64,000 nt of DNA from an uncultured Acidimicrobiales bacterium. GTDB lineage: Bacteria; Actinomycetota; Acidimicrobiia; Acidimicrobiales; SHLQ01. The notes below the pieces were generated by a model. It was not told where the DNA came from, made no database searches, and worked only from the letters and a program-made list of their open reading frames with translations. The DNA is taken from assembly GCA_938041035.1 (NCBI GenBank), contig CALHYX010000029.1, positions 62,001-126,000 of the forward strand, read 5' to 3'. Shown here piece after piece: positions 24,632-34,541 of the stretch (the first letter of the stretch is position 1; every line of letters starts with the position of its first letter). The position numbers and the translations under genes were made by a program.

Positions 24632-26080
24632 ATGGGCACCGAAGCAGCAGGTACGGAACTGCACGACTACTCCGGCGTCGAGCTGGCGCAGGCGATCGCC
24701 ACGGGCGTCACGTCGAGCCGAGAGGCCACCCGGGCGCTGCTCGATCGCATCGGTGCGCTCGATGGCCCCATCAACGCCGTCGTGCATCTCGACGAGGAGC
24801 GGGCGCTGGCCGAAGCCGACCGGGCCGACGCGGCCGTCGCGGCAGGCGAGGCCCTCGGCCCTTTTCACGGCGTGCCGATGACCGTGAAGGACAGCTACGC
24901 CACGGAGGGAATGGTGACGACATCGGGCGCACCGATGCTCGCCGAGCACATCCCCGATGCTGACGCCGCCGCCGTCACCGCAATGCGGGGCGCCGGCGCC
25001 GTGATCATGGGCAAGACCAACCTGCCGCTGTTCGCGGGCGACATCCAGTCGTACAACGAGGTCTACGGCGTGACGAACAATCCCTGGGATGTCAGCCGCA
25101 CGCCCGGCGGTTCATCCGGCGGCGCGGCAGCGGCGCTGGCGGCCGGCTTCACGCCGCTCGAGATCGGGAGCGACATCGGCGGTTCCATCCGCATTCCGTC
25201 GAGCAATTGCGGTGTGGTCGGGCACAAGCCCAGCTTCGGCATCGTGCCGTTGCACGGCCACATCCCCGGCCCGCCGGGTTCGTTGGCCGACGCCGACATC
25301 GCCGTCGGGGGGCCGATGGCTCGAACCGTCGACGATCTCGAGGTGACCCTCGACGTGCTGGCGGGGCCCGACCGGTGGTCGACGCCGGGCTGGCGGCTCG
25401 ATCTTCCGCCCGCCCGTCCTGCATCCCCTGTCGGCCTCCGCGTGGCCACCTGGTTCGACGATCCCCTGTGCCCGGTCGATGCCGACGTCGCCAACGCTCT
25501 CCAGGGTACGGCCGACGCCCTCGCCGAAGCCGGGGCCACGGTGGACGGCGCCGAGCGGCCCTTCGAGTTCGATGCGATCGTCGAAACCTTCGAGTCCCTG
25601 TTGATGGCCGCCCTCTCCACCGGGTTCGACGCCGAGCGCCTCGAGCACTTCGCCCAGGTCGAGCCCGATTCGCCGAGCCACCGATCGATGCGTCGCGCCG
25701 CGATCCGGCACGCGGCGTGGCTGCGGTTGCACGAGCGCCGCCTGCAACTGCGCCGTCGAGCCGAGGACTTCTTCACCCGCTGGGACGTCATGTTGTTGCC
25801 GGTTCTGCCGTGCACCGCGTTCCCCCACAACCCGGGTGGCGCCGACCGAACCCTGTCGTTCGGCGGCGGGGATCGGCATTACTACGACGTCATTCGCTGG
25901 ATGGCACCGGCGGGGGCGTGCTACCTCCCGGCGACGGTGGTGCCGATCGGCCTCGGCACCGACGGGTTACCGATCGGGGTGCAGATCGTCGGCCCGCACC
26001 TCCACGACCGAACCACCCTGGCGGTCGCCCGGATGATCGCCGCCGCGGTGGAACCCATCGGCACCCCGCCCGGTTTCTAG
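24632..26080 (+). CDS. Amidase-signature family hydrolase
   Basis: A 482-residue cytoplasmic amidase. The catalytic triad of the amidase signature is visible: Lys86 (MTVKDSYA), cis-Ser161 (TPGGSSGGA) and nucleophile Ser185 (GSDIGGSIRIPS). Length is normal. These enzymes hydrolyse amides of very different kinds, and the sequence does not reveal the substrate. The C-terminus has the usual PATVVPIGLGTDGLPIGVQIVGP strand. The start at 24632 is chosen from GGGGGAGAA just upstream. It is divergent from the RND transporter and followed by the PknG module, with no obvious functional link to either. Confidence 0.93.
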   Translation: MGTEAAGTELHDYSGVELAQAIATGVTSSREATRALLDRIGALDGPINAVVHLDEERALAEADRADAAVAAGEALGPFHGVPMTVKDSYATEGMVTTSGAPMLAEHIPDADAAAVTAMRGAGAVIMGKTNLPLFAGDIQSYNEVYGVTNNPWDVSRTPGGSSGGAAAALAAGFTPLEIGSDIGGSIRIPSSNCGVVGHKPSFGIVPLHGHIPGPPGSLADADIAVGGPMARTVDDLEVTLDVLAGPDRWSTPGWRLDLPPARPASPVGLRVATWFDDPLCPVDADVANALQGTADALAEAGATVDGAERPFEFDAIVETFESLLMAALSTGFDAERLEHFAQVEPDSPSHRSMRRAAIRHAAWLRLHERRLQLRRRAEDFFTRWDVMLLPVLPCTAFPHNPGGADRTLSFGGGDRHYYDVIRWMAPAGACYLPATVVPIGLGTDGLPIGVQIVGPHLHDRTTLAVARMIAAAVEPIGTPPGF

Positions 26081-26154
26081 GTGTACTCAGCTGTGCCGTT
26101 GGCCGGGCCGGATCTGCGGTCTCATCAGCGAAGTCCAACCGGTACAGCATTCGC

Positions 26155-26160
26155 TACGAT
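26155..26160 (+). promoter_or_regulatory. -10 box of the PknG module
   Basis: TACGAT is followed by nine bases and then the GTG at 26170. It probably drives a leaderless transcript of the coiled-coil, pknG and phosphatase genes. Confidence 0.45.
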
Positions 26161-26169
26161 GCGGTTCCC

Positions 26170-27375
26170 GTGAACGAGACCCAGATCGACGAACTGTTGA
26201 CCCGCTACGAAGCGGCGGAGGGGCGGATCGCCTCCAACCTGGTCGAGCTCGACGCGCACCCGACCTACAAGATCTTGTCCACCGGTTCGCTCCAGGGTGA
26301 GACCCTGGCCCAACTCGGCACCGCCATGGCCGCGGCGCCCAACCTGTGGGGCTGGCTGAGTTCGATGCGCGAGGTGGTCGGCGAAGCTCGCGAGGTCCGC
26401 GAGGGAGGCCGGTTGAACAACGACCGGAAAAAGCGGCTCGCCGACCTGTTGAGCGGGCCGAGCGTGCTGCTGTCGCTTCAGGTGACGCCGTTGGCCGAAC
26501 GCGACCTGGTCGGGACCGCCGAGAACGAGCTCCGGGTCACCATCGACCAACTGCTCACCAAGATGCGCGAGGTGTACGAACCGGTGCGCGACGGGGTGGC
26601 CGAAGTCGATCGCCGCTGGCGCGAGGTGCTGCCCCGCCTCGACAGCGCGAGTACGACCCTGGCGAGGTTGCAGGCCGAAGTCACCCGGCTCGGCATCGTC
26701 GAACCGCTGGTCAGCGAACTCGATCGGCGCCTCGCCTCCACCCGGAACGCCTTGATGGACGACCCGCTCGGCCTCTCGGCGACCGCGGGTACCGATCTCG
26801 ACGGACTGGTGTCGCGGGCGGCAGCTCAGGTGGGCGAGCTCGGTCGGGGCCACGACGAACTCGACGATGACCTGGCTGGAACCGAGGCGAAACTGGCCGA
26901 GCTGCGGGTGTTGCGAGCGCGGGCCGAAGCCGCCTACAGCGAGACCGCGACCAAGATCACCGACCCGGGCGACCTGATTCGGCTGCCATCGGCGGAGGCG
27001 ATCGACGGCCCGGCCGGGCTGGCCTCCCGAGCCGACACGATCCGATCGGACACCACGACACCATGGTTGAGCCGCCGTACCCAACTCGACGGACTGCTCG
27101 ACACCATCACCGCGATGCGAAGCCAACTCACTCGGGCGTACGACGCGAACCACGCGCCGGTGCAGCGGCGCGACGAACTGCGCGGGTTACTGTCGGCGCT
27201 GTGGGCCAAGGCCGCCGGCGTGGGCCGGGCGGAGGATCCACTGCTGTCCGACCTGCACGATGAGGCCCACAATGAGCTCTTCACGGCTCCGACCGACCTG
27301 ACCCGAGCCGAGACCCTCGTGGGCGACTTCGCCACCGCGATCCGGGCACCGGCGCCAACCCCCACCGGAGAATGA
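26170..27375 (+). CDS. Coiled-coil protein, first gene of the PknG operon
   Basis: A 401-residue soluble protein dominated by long amphipathic helices rich in Glu, Arg, Leu and Ala (LLTRYEAAEGRIASNLVELD, ENELRVTIDQLLTKMREVYE). No signal peptide or membrane segment is visible. I know of no catalytic motif in it. Similar helical proteins sit beside PknG and FHA genes in other actinobacteria, so a scaffold role in that signalling complex is inferred. The GTG start is set by a TACGAT box. The stop overlaps the ATG of pknG (ATGA), which implies coupled synthesis. Confidence 0.83.
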   Translation: MNETQIDELLTRYEAAEGRIASNLVELDAHPTYKILSTGSLQGETLAQLGTAMAAAPNLWGWLSSMREVVGEAREVREGGRLNNDRKKRLADLLSGPSVLLSLQVTPLAERDLVGTAENELRVTIDQLLTKMREVYEPVRDGVAEVDRRWREVLPRLDSASTTLARLQAEVTRLGIVEPLVSELDRRLASTRNALMDDPLGLSATAGTDLDGLVSRAAAQVGELGRGHDELDDDLAGTEAKLAELRVLRARAEAAYSETATKITDPGDLIRLPSAEAIDGPAGLASRADTIRSDTTTPWLSRRTQLDGLLDTITAMRSQLTRAYDANHAPVQRRDELRGLLSALWAKAAGVGRAEDPLLSDLHDEAHNELFTAPTDLTRAETLVGDFATAIRAPAPTPTGE

Positions 27376-29867
27376 CGATGAGCGCCCCAGCATGCACGGT
27401 CGCCGGGTGTGGTGGCCAGATCCTCGCCGACGGCTACTGCAACACCTGCGGCAACAAGGCCCATGCCGCCGCACCGGCGACGGCCCCGGTGGCAGCCGCG
27501 CCCAGCGCGGCGCCCGCCACCGCTCGGCCCGCCGCGCAACCCGGCGCGTCCTGCACCCAGGCCGGCTGCACCGGCACCGTGGCCGCCGATGGCTACTGCG
27601 ATACCTGTGGCATCGCGGCCGCATCGGGCGGCGCCCATCAGCACTCCACCGGTGCCCCGACCCCCAGTTCCGGTGGGACCCCGGGTAGCGGCCCCGCCGC
27701 CGTCACCTCTTCGCTGGCGGCGCCGGTGGCTCCGGGAACCTCGGCCCGCCTCGGGGCATCGGGGAGCGGTGCCACCACCTCGCGGCGCACCTCGACGAGT
27801 CGTCGAACCGGCGCCACCCGCACGGCGATCGGCGCCGGGTTGGTCACCATCGCCGCGACGCCGGAGGGCAATCCGGCCGAAGCGGTGATGAGTGAGGCCA
27901 AGATTCAGAGCGTGCTCGGCACCGTGCCCGAGGAGGATCGCAACTGCACCACGTGCGGGCAGCCGGTGGGCCGCTCAAACGCCGACCGGGCCGGGCGGGT
28001 GAAAGGCTTCTGTGGCAACTGCCGCACCCCGTTCGACTTCACCACCAACGCTCCTACCCTCACCGCGGGCGACCTGGTCGGCGGCCAGTACGAGATCCTG
28101 GGCCCGCTCGCGCACGGCGGCATGGGATGGATCTACCTCGGCAAGGACAAGGCCGTCTCGGACCGCTGGGTGGTACTCAAGGGGCTGCTCAACTCCGATG
28201 ACCCCGACGCCGCCGCCGCCGCGGTCGCCGAGCGTCAGTTCCTCGCCCAGATCGAGCACGGCAGCATCGTCAACATCTACAACTTCGTCACGTGGGGTGG
28301 GGCGGGCTACATCGTGATGGAGTTCGTGGGCGGTGAATCGCTGAACTCGAAGTTGAAGGATCGGCGCAAGGCCAACGGCGGCACGCCCGACCCGCTGCCC
28401 GTCGCCGAAGCGATCGCCTACATCCTGGGGATCCTGCCGGCGTTCGAATACCTCCACAGCCTCGGCCTCGTCTACAACGACCTCAAGCCGGCGAACATCA
28501 TGTCGGTCGGCACCGGCGTGAAGCTGATCGATGTGGGCGCGGTGATGCGCGCGGCCGACCCGGACGCAGCGATCTTTGGCACCAAGGGTTTCCAGGCCCC
28601 CGAAATCGCCACGATGGGGCCGTCGGTGTCGAGCGACCTCTTCACCGTCGGGCGGACGCTCGCGGTGATGATCCTCAACTTCATCTTTCACAGCGGCCCC
28701 TACGAGTACGCGCTGCCGACACCGGCCGAGGAGGTGCTGTTCGCTCGGTGGGAATCGCTGTACCGGTTCCTCCTGAAGGCGACCGCCCCTCATCCCGACG
28801 ACCGTTTCCAGACCGCGGACGAGATGGCCGAGCAACTCACCGGCGTGCTGCGCGAGATCGTGGCCGTGAGCGAACGCTCACCCCGCCCCGTGCCGAGCGA
28901 GCTGTTTGGAACGGATCGACTCGCGTCGTTGCTGGTCGACGCCGACGACAATCTGCTCGTGATCGAGCCCGATGCCCAGGTTCTGCCGATTCCAAAGGTC
29001 GACCCGGCCGACCCGGCGGCGTCGTTCGTCCTCGATCTCGCCGATGTGGCGCCCGACCAGGCCATCGCCCGCATCGACGCGGCGCTCGGCGAAAACACCG
29101 TGGGCGATTCGCGCGAGCTGCGGTTTCGGCGGCTCCAGGCCCTCAGCGAGAGTGGGGCGGACGTGTCCGCCTCGCTGACGACGCTCGAGGCTCAGGACCC
29201 GTGGGACTGGCGGGTGAGCTGGCATCGCGGGCTCGACGCCCTTCGCCGCCGACAACCCGTCGAAGCCGCCGAGTCGTTCAGCCGGGTTTGGACCGACCTC
29301 CCGGGCGAGGTGGCGCCGAAGCTCGCCGTCGCCGTCGCCGCGGAGCAGGCGGGTGAATACCCCCGGGCCGCCCAGTTGTACGAGCTGGTCGCATCCATCG
29401 ATTCCACGTTCGTCTCCGCGTCGTTCGGATTGGCTCGGTGCCGGGCTCGCACGGGTGACCGCCAAGGCGCCGTCGATGCCTACCAGGGGGTGCCGGCCAG
29501 CTCGGCGACGTACCTCGACGCGCAGGTCGAATCGGCGAGGGCGCTCGCCGGCGCGCACGGTAGCGACGTCCCCACCGCCGTCGAATTGTCCAACGCGGCG
29601 TCCACCGTGGAACGCCTCCAACTCGACGGCGCCGAGCGCGCCAACCTCGCCGCCGAGATCCTCGAGCGGGCGCTCGAGGCCACCGAGGCGGGCCAGTTGG
29701 CGCCGGACGCCAACACCATGTTGTTCGGCCAACCGCTCACCGCCAAGGAGCTTCGGCGACAACTCGAGCGCACCTATCGCGAACAGGCGCGCATCGCCGT
29801 CGACCCCGCCGACAAGGTCCGGTTCGTCGACAAGGCCAACGAGATCCGGCCGAGGTCGTGGGTGTGA
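27372..29867 (+). CDS. pknG: Serine/threonine protein kinase PknG
   Basis: An 831-residue soluble kinase with the PknG architecture. Two extra N-terminal zinc ribbons (around residues 8-26 and 61-79, ADGYCxTCG) are followed by a disordered region. A rubredoxin-like double CxxC (CTTCGQPVGRS, FCGNC) lies at about 190-217, the kinase domain at about 235-500, and a helical TPR region to the end. The kinase has the ATP lysine Lys270 (VVLKGL), Asp370 in VYNDLKPANIM (YND replaces HRD, as in PknG) and Asp387 in IDVG replacing DFG. PknG controls glutamate/central metabolism through GarA/OdhI-type FHA proteins. None is adjacent, but an FHA gene lies in the same module. Confidence 0.96.
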   Translation: MTMSAPACTVAGCGGQILADGYCNTCGNKAHAAAPATAPVAAAPSAAPATARPAAQPGASCTQAGCTGTVAADGYCDTCGIAAASGGAHQHSTGAPTPSSGGTPGSGPAAVTSSLAAPVAPGTSARLGASGSGATTSRRTSTSRRTGATRTAIGAGLVTIAATPEGNPAEAVMSEAKIQSVLGTVPEEDRNCTTCGQPVGRSNADRAGRVKGFCGNCRTPFDFTTNAPTLTAGDLVGGQYEILGPLAHGGMGWIYLGKDKAVSDRWVVLKGLLNSDDPDAAAAAVAERQFLAQIEHGSIVNIYNFVTWGGAGYIVMEFVGGESLNSKLKDRRKANGGTPDPLPVAEAIAYILGILPAFEYLHSLGLVYNDLKPANIMSVGTGVKLIDVGAVMRAADPDAAIFGTKGFQAPEIATMGPSVSSDLFTVGRTLAVMILNFIFHSGPYEYALPTPAEEVLFARWESLYRFLLKATAPHPDDRFQTADEMAEQLTGVLREIVAVSERSPRPVPSELFGTDRLASLLVDADDNLLVIEPDAQVLPIPKVDPADPAASFVLDLADVAPDQAIARIDAALGENTVGDSRELRFRRLQALSESGADVSASLTTLEAQDPWDWRVSWHRGLDALRRRQPVEAAESFSRVWTDLPGEVAPKLAVAVAAEQAGEYPRAAQLYELVASIDSTFVSASFGLARCRARTGDRQGAVDAYQGVPASSATYLDAQVESARALAGAHGSDVPTAVELSNAASTVERLQLDGAERANLAAEILERALEATEAGQLAPDANTMLFGQPLTAKELRRQLERTYREQARIAVDPADKVRFVDKANEIRPRSWV

Positions 29868-30814
29868 CCGAGTGTCCGAGCTGTAGCGAACCCACGATCG
29901 AAGGCGCCAAGTTCTGCGAGGCGTGCGGATCCGACATCAACGTGCCGATCGAAGGGGCCCCGGCTGCGGTCGACGCCCCCGCGTGTGTTTCGTGTGGTGA
30001 ACACTCGGTCACGGTCGACGGCTACTGCGGAAGCTGCGGTCACAAGCAACCGGCCGAGCGCGACCATCTGGAGGTCGAGCTCGACGGGGCGGCCTACGTC
30101 ACCGACCGGGGGAAACGGCATCACCGCAACGAGGACGCCGGCGCGATCGGGGTCGGCGAACGGATGGTGCTGGTGGTGTGCGACGGCGTGTCGACCACCG
30201 ACAATCCGGACCAGGCCTCGCAGCTCGGCGCCGACACGGCACGAGACGCGCTCGGCGCCGCTCCCGAAAGCGACGAGGCGGCGATGGTCGCCGCGGTGTT
30301 GGCCGCTCAGGAACAGGTGACGAGCGTGCCCGCCGTCCCTGGCGGCGAAGGCAATCCGTCCTGCACGATCGTCGCCGCGGCCGCGACGCCGGGCGAAAGC
30401 GGTGTGGACGTTGTCCTCGGCTGGCTCGGCGACAGCCGGGGGTACTGGATCGACGCCGATGGTGTGGTCGAGCAGCTCACCGAGGACCACTCGTGGGCCA
30501 ACGACCAGATTCGGTCCGGGGTCGACCCCGCCGAGGCGGCGGCCGACCCTCAGGCGAGCACGATCAGCCGCTGGTTGGGGCTCGACAACCCCGACGCCAC
30601 CCCTGAGGTCGTGACGGTCAACCGTTCGGTCGGTGGTCGGCTGATGTTGTGCAGTGATGGGCTCTGGAATTACGCCCGCACCGATGAGGAGATGAGCGCT
30701 TTGGTAGCGGCCCAGTCGGCCACCACGTTGGTCGAACTGGCCGCCGCGCTCACCGCGCATGCGGTGGCATCGGGCGGCCACGACAACATCACCGTCGCCC
30801 TGGCCCAGCTGTAG
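29864..30814 (+). CDS. PP2C-family protein phosphatase with N-terminal zinc ribbons
   Basis: A 316-residue soluble phosphatase. Residues 1-60 hold two zinc ribbons (CPSCSEPTIEGAKFCEACG and CVSCGEHSVTVDGYCGSCG), and the rest is a PP2C domain. Metal-binding motifs are intact: RNEDAG, VVCDGVS, LGDSRG, CSDGLW and GHDNITV. It should remove phosphate from Ser/Thr in a metal-dependent way and probably opposes PknG. The GTG at 29864 overlaps the pknG stop (GTGA); another in-frame GTG lies at 29858. The substrate is inferred from context. Confidence 0.94.
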   Translation: MTECPSCSEPTIEGAKFCEACGSDINVPIEGAPAAVDAPACVSCGEHSVTVDGYCGSCGHKQPAERDHLEVELDGAAYVTDRGKRHHRNEDAGAIGVGERMVLVVCDGVSTTDNPDQASQLGADTARDALGAAPESDEAAMVAAVLAAQEQVTSVPAVPGGEGNPSCTIVAAAATPGESGVDVVLGWLGDSRGYWIDADGVVEQLTEDHSWANDQIRSGVDPAEAAADPQASTISRWLGLDNPDATPEVVTVNRSVGGRLMLCSDGLWNYARTDEEMSALVAAQSATTLVELAAALTAHAVASGGHDNITVALAQL

Positions 30815-30864
30815 TCATCGCGCCCCGGTAGCCGGGCGGACCCTCGTCGCCGCGCCACGACGCG

Positions 30865-31941
30865 CTAGTAGCGAAAGGCGGGACGAGCGTTCAACGTGGC
30901 ATCGCCATCGTCGAAGACGGTCAGGCGAAACTGGCATTGCACCGACTCGCCCGCACACTGCAATTGGCTGTTGTCGTCACCGTCCCAGGTTCCGTCATCG
31001 GAGAACGGTCCGATCGGCAACTGCGACTTGATGTCGGCCACGATCCCCGCCTCGTCGGCCGCCTCGAAACCCCAGGTGATGTCGAGGGTGATGGTGTCGC
31101 TGAAGCCGTCGAAGTCGATGCTGTAGGCGGACGGCGCCACCCCGAGCGGGGTGGGGAAGTCGTTGCCGAGGGTGGCCAGTCGGTCGAACATGTCGGCCTG
31201 GTCGTTGTTGCGTTCGGTGAACCGGATCCACAGCGAAACGCCGTCGGTTCGGTCCGAGACGACAACGTCGTAGGCGCCATCGGTCTGATCGTCGGTGCGA
31301 CTGAACAGATAGGCGGCCTCCGCGCCCCGGTCGGTCTCGCGCTTCTCGCTCACCTCCAGCGGAACGCCCACGTCACCATCGAAGTAGGCGACCGCGTCAT
31401 CGAACGACATTGCGGTGACGGCAAAGGTCGCATCGATCCGTAGGAGATCGACGACAGGCGGATCGGCATCGTTGAAGCTTCCGGGTGCGCCCTTTTCCAC
31501 CTCGGCGTAGATCTCGCGCATCTCCAGACCGGCTCCGGCCGGTCCGAACATGTCGGGCGGCGAGAAGCCAAACAGTTCATCGAAGGGTTCGGCGACCGAG
31601 TCGACGGGTCCCGCGACCGAAGCGGTGAACGCCATCCACTCGGCGATGTTGCTCGGGTCGCTCACCACCTCGGTCGGCGGGGCCACCGTCGTTGGCGGAA
31701 TGGTCGGTGGGATGGTTGGAGCGGCCGTCGTTGGCGGGGTGGGTGCGACGGTCGTCGGCACCGCCGTGGCAGGGACGGTTGGCGTCGCCGCCGGGGCCGT
31801 CGTCTCGGGCGTCGATGGCTCGCCATCGTCGCCGGCGACCAGCGTGCCCCCTCCACCACACGCGGCGGCGATGACGGCGAAGGCGGCTACCAACGGGAGA
31901 CAGAGGCTCCGTATGGGTGAGGAGCGGTGTCGCAGATCCAT
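30865..31941 (-). CDS. Lipoprotein, paralogue A of a tandem pair
   Basis: A 358-residue lipoprotein with a lipobox (VIAAACGG) and a Thr/Pro/Ala-rich linker to about residue 90. A compact domain then begins with SNIAEWMAFTASVAGPVDSVAEPF. It shares with the next gene the blocks EKGAPGSFNDADPPVVDL, a Tyr/Asp-rich helix and a C-terminal strand ending near CQFRL. The family is unknown. GGAG lies seven bases before the ATG. It is on the opposite strand from the PknG genes and separates them from the vWA and FHA genes, so any role in that module is only positional. Confidence 0.83.
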   Translation of the reverse strand: MDLRHRSSPIRSLCLPLVAAFAVIAAACGGGGTLVAGDDGEPSTPETTAPAATPTVPATAVPTTVAPTPPTTAAPTIPPTIPPTTVAPPTEVVSDPSNIAEWMAFTASVAGPVDSVAEPFDELFGFSPPDMFGPAGAGLEMREIYAEVEKGAPGSFNDADPPVVDLLRIDATFAVTAMSFDDAVAYFDGDVGVPLEVSEKRETDRGAEAAYLFSRTDDQTDGAYDVVVSDRTDGVSLWIRFTERNNDQADMFDRLATLGNDFPTPLGVAPSAYSIDFDGFSDTITLDITWGFEAADEAGIVADIKSQLPIGPFSDDGTWDGDDNSQLQCAGESVQCQFRLTVFDDGDATLNARPAFRY

Positions 31942-32171
31942 CTCATTCTCCAGAGTCCAGGGAAGCGGCCGGCGATCGCCAACCAGTGGTTCCGACGGAA
32001 TGGCCGACGAACCGGTTCGAAATCTCGCCCGATTCTGACCTTCTTTGCCGGACGCGGCGAATGGGCGGGGAGGCCCCGCCCATCACCGGCTTGTCACTGG
32101 CTTGGTCGACCGGCTCGTCAGTTCCGTTCCGCTGCAGTGCGGCCTCGGGTCGACCTCTGGTCAGCGGTTGT

Positions 32172-33308
32172 CTAGGGCCTGCTCCAGGACATGTTCCACT
32201 GCACGGTGAACTCGCCCTTGTCGAGGGGGTCGGCGATCGACGCCCCGCAGAACCGGGACTCCGGATCGGTGCAGTTGAGTTGCCGTTCATCCACACCGTC
32301 CCACTCGGCGACATCCTCAACACCGCCGACCGGAAGCTGGCCGCGAATATCAGCGGCGATTTCTTCGAAGGTGGAACCCTCGAGCCTCCAATGGGCCTCG
32401 GTGTTGACGAAGCTCTCGCTGACCCCGACGAGATAGAACGTGGCCTGCTCCCCGAAGACCGTCGGCTGATCCGACGACTGGGTCGACATGCGCTCCCACA
32501 TCTCCGGCTGCTCCTCGTTGCGCACGGCCCAGTCGATTCGCAGTTCGATGCCGTCGTCGGCCTCGGTGATGGTGAGGTTGAGCAGGCCTTCGTCCCAGGC
32601 GTCGGGGTTTGTCGCCAGCTGGTAGGAGGCCTCGAGGCCCGAGTTTCGGTCCCGCTTGTCGGCGCGAACGGTGGCCAGGGGTTCGTAGGCGTCGTAGTAC
32701 GCGACCAGTTCCTCGAACGTTATGCCGCCCGTGATCAGGAACTCGCCGCGCGCGGCGTACAGGTCGACCACCGGCGGATCGGCCTCGTTGAAGCTGCCCT
32801 TCGAGCCCTTCTCGGCCTCGGCGCTCACCGAAACGGCCGTGAGTTCGGCGGCCTCGGGGACGACGATCCGGTCGCTGGGGAAGAACTTGACCATCGCCTC
32901 GAACGGCTCGGCGATGGAATCGACCGGCCCGAGAATGGTGGGGAGAAACGCCCGCCACTCCGCCAGGTTGGCGGGGTCGGGGTTCACCGCGACCGGGGCC
33001 TGGGTCGTGGTCGGGGCGACGGTGGTTTCGGGCGCCGCGGTTGTCGGCGCCGAGGTTTCCGGGGTCGGCGTTTCTGGGGTCGGAGCGGTGGTCGCCGGCG
33101 CCTCTTCGACGACCGTGGTCGCGGGCGTGTCGCCGCCCGTGGTCGCGGCGGGCGCCGGGTTCGTGGTGGCGGGGGCGACGATCGTGCTCCCGCTTCCGCA
33201 CGCGGCGGCACTCATTCCAAGTGCTACGGCAAGCGCCGACAATCTCGTGAATCGGGATCTCGTGAGTCGGGATCGCGTGAATCGGGGGAGATTGCCGGTA
33301 ACTGACAT
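32172..33308 (-). CDS. Lipoprotein, paralogue B of a tandem pair
   Basis: A 378-residue lipoprotein with a lipobox (SAAACGS) and a Thr/Pro/Ala-rich linker to about residue 115. The folded domain is homologous to the neighbouring lipoprotein, with shared blocks AEWRAFLPTILGPVDSIAEPFE and EKGSKGSFNEADPPVVDL. The two probably arose by tandem duplication. The ATG at 33308 is chosen because the signal sequence follows and AGGA lies eight bases upstream. Its first codons contain a 15-bp tandem repeat that encodes RxTRS units. Function is unknown; the outer-surface location is inferred from the lipobox. Confidence 0.83.
   Translation of the reverse strand: MSVTGNLPRFTRSRLTRSRFTRLSALAVALGMSAAACGSGSTIVAPATTNPAPAATTGGDTPATTVVEEAPATTAPTPETPTPETSAPTTAAPETTVAPTTTQAPVAVNPDPANLAEWRAFLPTILGPVDSIAEPFEAMVKFFPSDRIVVPEAAELTAVSVSAEAEKGSKGSFNEADPPVVDLYAARGEFLITGGITFEELVAYYDAYEPLATVRADKRDRNSGLEASYQLATNPDAWDEGLLNLTITEADDGIELRIDWAVRNEEQPEMWERMSTQSSDQPTVFGEQATFYLVGVSESFVNTEAHWRLEGSTFEEIAADIRGQLPVGGVEDVAEWDGVDERQLNCTDPESRFCGASIADPLDKGEFTVQWNMSWSRP
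33244..33288 (-). repeat. 15-bp tandem repeat in a lipoprotein signal region
   Basis: Three copies of CTCGTGAATCGGGAT-type units (33244-33258, 33259-33273, 33274-33288, one to three changes). They add basic residues before the signal-peptide core of lipoprotein B. Confidence 0.8.
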
Positions 33309-33405
33309 CGAGGAGTTCCTAAGTGGGCAGACAACATCCAGTCGGTCTGACGGACGCAGATGCGTTTCCGTTCGGCATTTTCGGCCCAACCCTGAGGAAC
33401 CCTTG

Positions 33406-34449
33406 TCAGTGCGAGAGTTCTCGTTCCGGTGAACCGAGACCGGGGAAGCCGGCATAGGCCGGCAACGCGGGTTGGCCACCGAGGTGGCAGTAGAGCACCT
33501 TTGCGCCCGCGGGAATCTCCCCGGACCGGATCATGCCGATCAGCCCCGCCATCGACTTCCCCTCGTACACCGGGTCGGTAAGCATCGCGTCGGTACGGGC
33601 AGCGAGGTGGATGGCCTCGACCGTCTGCGCGTCGGGCACCCCGTAGGCGGGGCCCTCGTAGCCGGCGATCACGGTGATCTCGTCGGCGCGCACCGGTCGC
33701 CCGAGCTCGATCTTGTCCGCGGTGTTGCGGGCGATGCGGCTCACCTGATCCACGGTTTGCTCGAGGGTCGCGGACGCATCGATGCCGATCACCCGGCGGC
33801 CCGGGCGATCCGAGAGCGCAAACCCGGCGATCATGCCCGCGTGGCTGGAGCCGGTGACGGTGCACACGATGATGGTGTCGAAGAAGACGTCGAGGTCGGC
33901 CTCCTGGGCCTCGACCTCGACGGCCCAGTTCGCAAAGCCCAAACCGCCGAGCGGATGGTCGGACGCGCCGGCCGGGATCGGGTACGGCTTTCCGCCCGCC
34001 TCCACCACCGAGTCGAGCGCCCGCTTCCAACTGTCCCGAATGCCGATGTCGAAGCCCGCTGGGTCGATCCGCACGTCACCACCCATGATGCGGGTGAGCT
34101 GGATGTTGCCCACCTTGTCGTACGCCATGTCGTTGTAATCCACCCACCCCTCCTGGACCGTCACGGCATCGAGGCCGAGGTGGCGAGCCACGCCGGTCAC
34201 CTGTCGGGTGTGGTTCGACTGGATGCCGCCGATCGATACCAGCGTGTCGCACCCCTGCGCGAGCGCGTCGGCCACGAGGTATTCAAGCTTGCGTACCTTG
34301 TTGCCACCGAAGGCGATGCCGGAGTTGCAGTCCTCCCGCTTGGCCCAGATTTCGACCTCCCCACCGAGCGCCTCGCTCAACCGGGGCAGCGGGTGCAGCG
34401 GCGAGACGCCAAACAGCAGAGGTGTGCGGGGGTAGTCGGCGAGTTTCAT
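33406..34449 (-). CDS. acdS: 1-aminocyclopropane-1-carboxylate deaminase
   Basis: A 347-residue PLP enzyme that closely follows true ACC deaminases along its length: [23 protein letters not shown] (with the PLP lysine), [34 protein letters not shown] and [11 protein letters not shown]. The Tyr-Glu pair (TDPVYEGK) and the Leu of HLGG, which separate ACC deaminase from D-cysteine desulfhydrase, are present. It would convert ACC to ammonia and 2-oxobutyrate in the cytoplasm. It lies between lipoprotein B and a small unknown gene, on the minus strand within the PknG module. No pathway partner is adjacent. Confidence 0.93.
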   Translation of the reverse strand: MKLADYPRTPLLFGVSPLHPLPRLSEALGGEVEIWAKREDCNSGIAFGGNKVRKLEYLVADALAQGCDTLVSIGGIQSNHTRQVTGVARHLGLDAVTVQEGWVDYNDMAYDKVGNIQLTRIMGGDVRIDPAGFDIGIRDSWKRALDSVVEAGGKPYPIPAGASDHPLGGLGFANWAVEVEAQEADLDVFFDTIIVCTVTGSSHAGMIAGFALSDRPGRRVIGIDASATLEQTVDQVSRIARNTADKIELGRPVRADEITVIAGYEGPAYGVPDAQTVEAIHLAARTDAMLTDPVYEGKSMAGLIGMIRSGEIPAGAKVLYCHLGGQPALPAYAGFPGLGSPERELSH

Positions 34450-34541
34450 GCACCCAGCTAAGCCGATCGCCGTGTCCGGCGCCGATTCACACCCTCATCC
34501 GGGGTCCACCCGGTCCGCCGAACGACCAGATTTCGTTTGAC

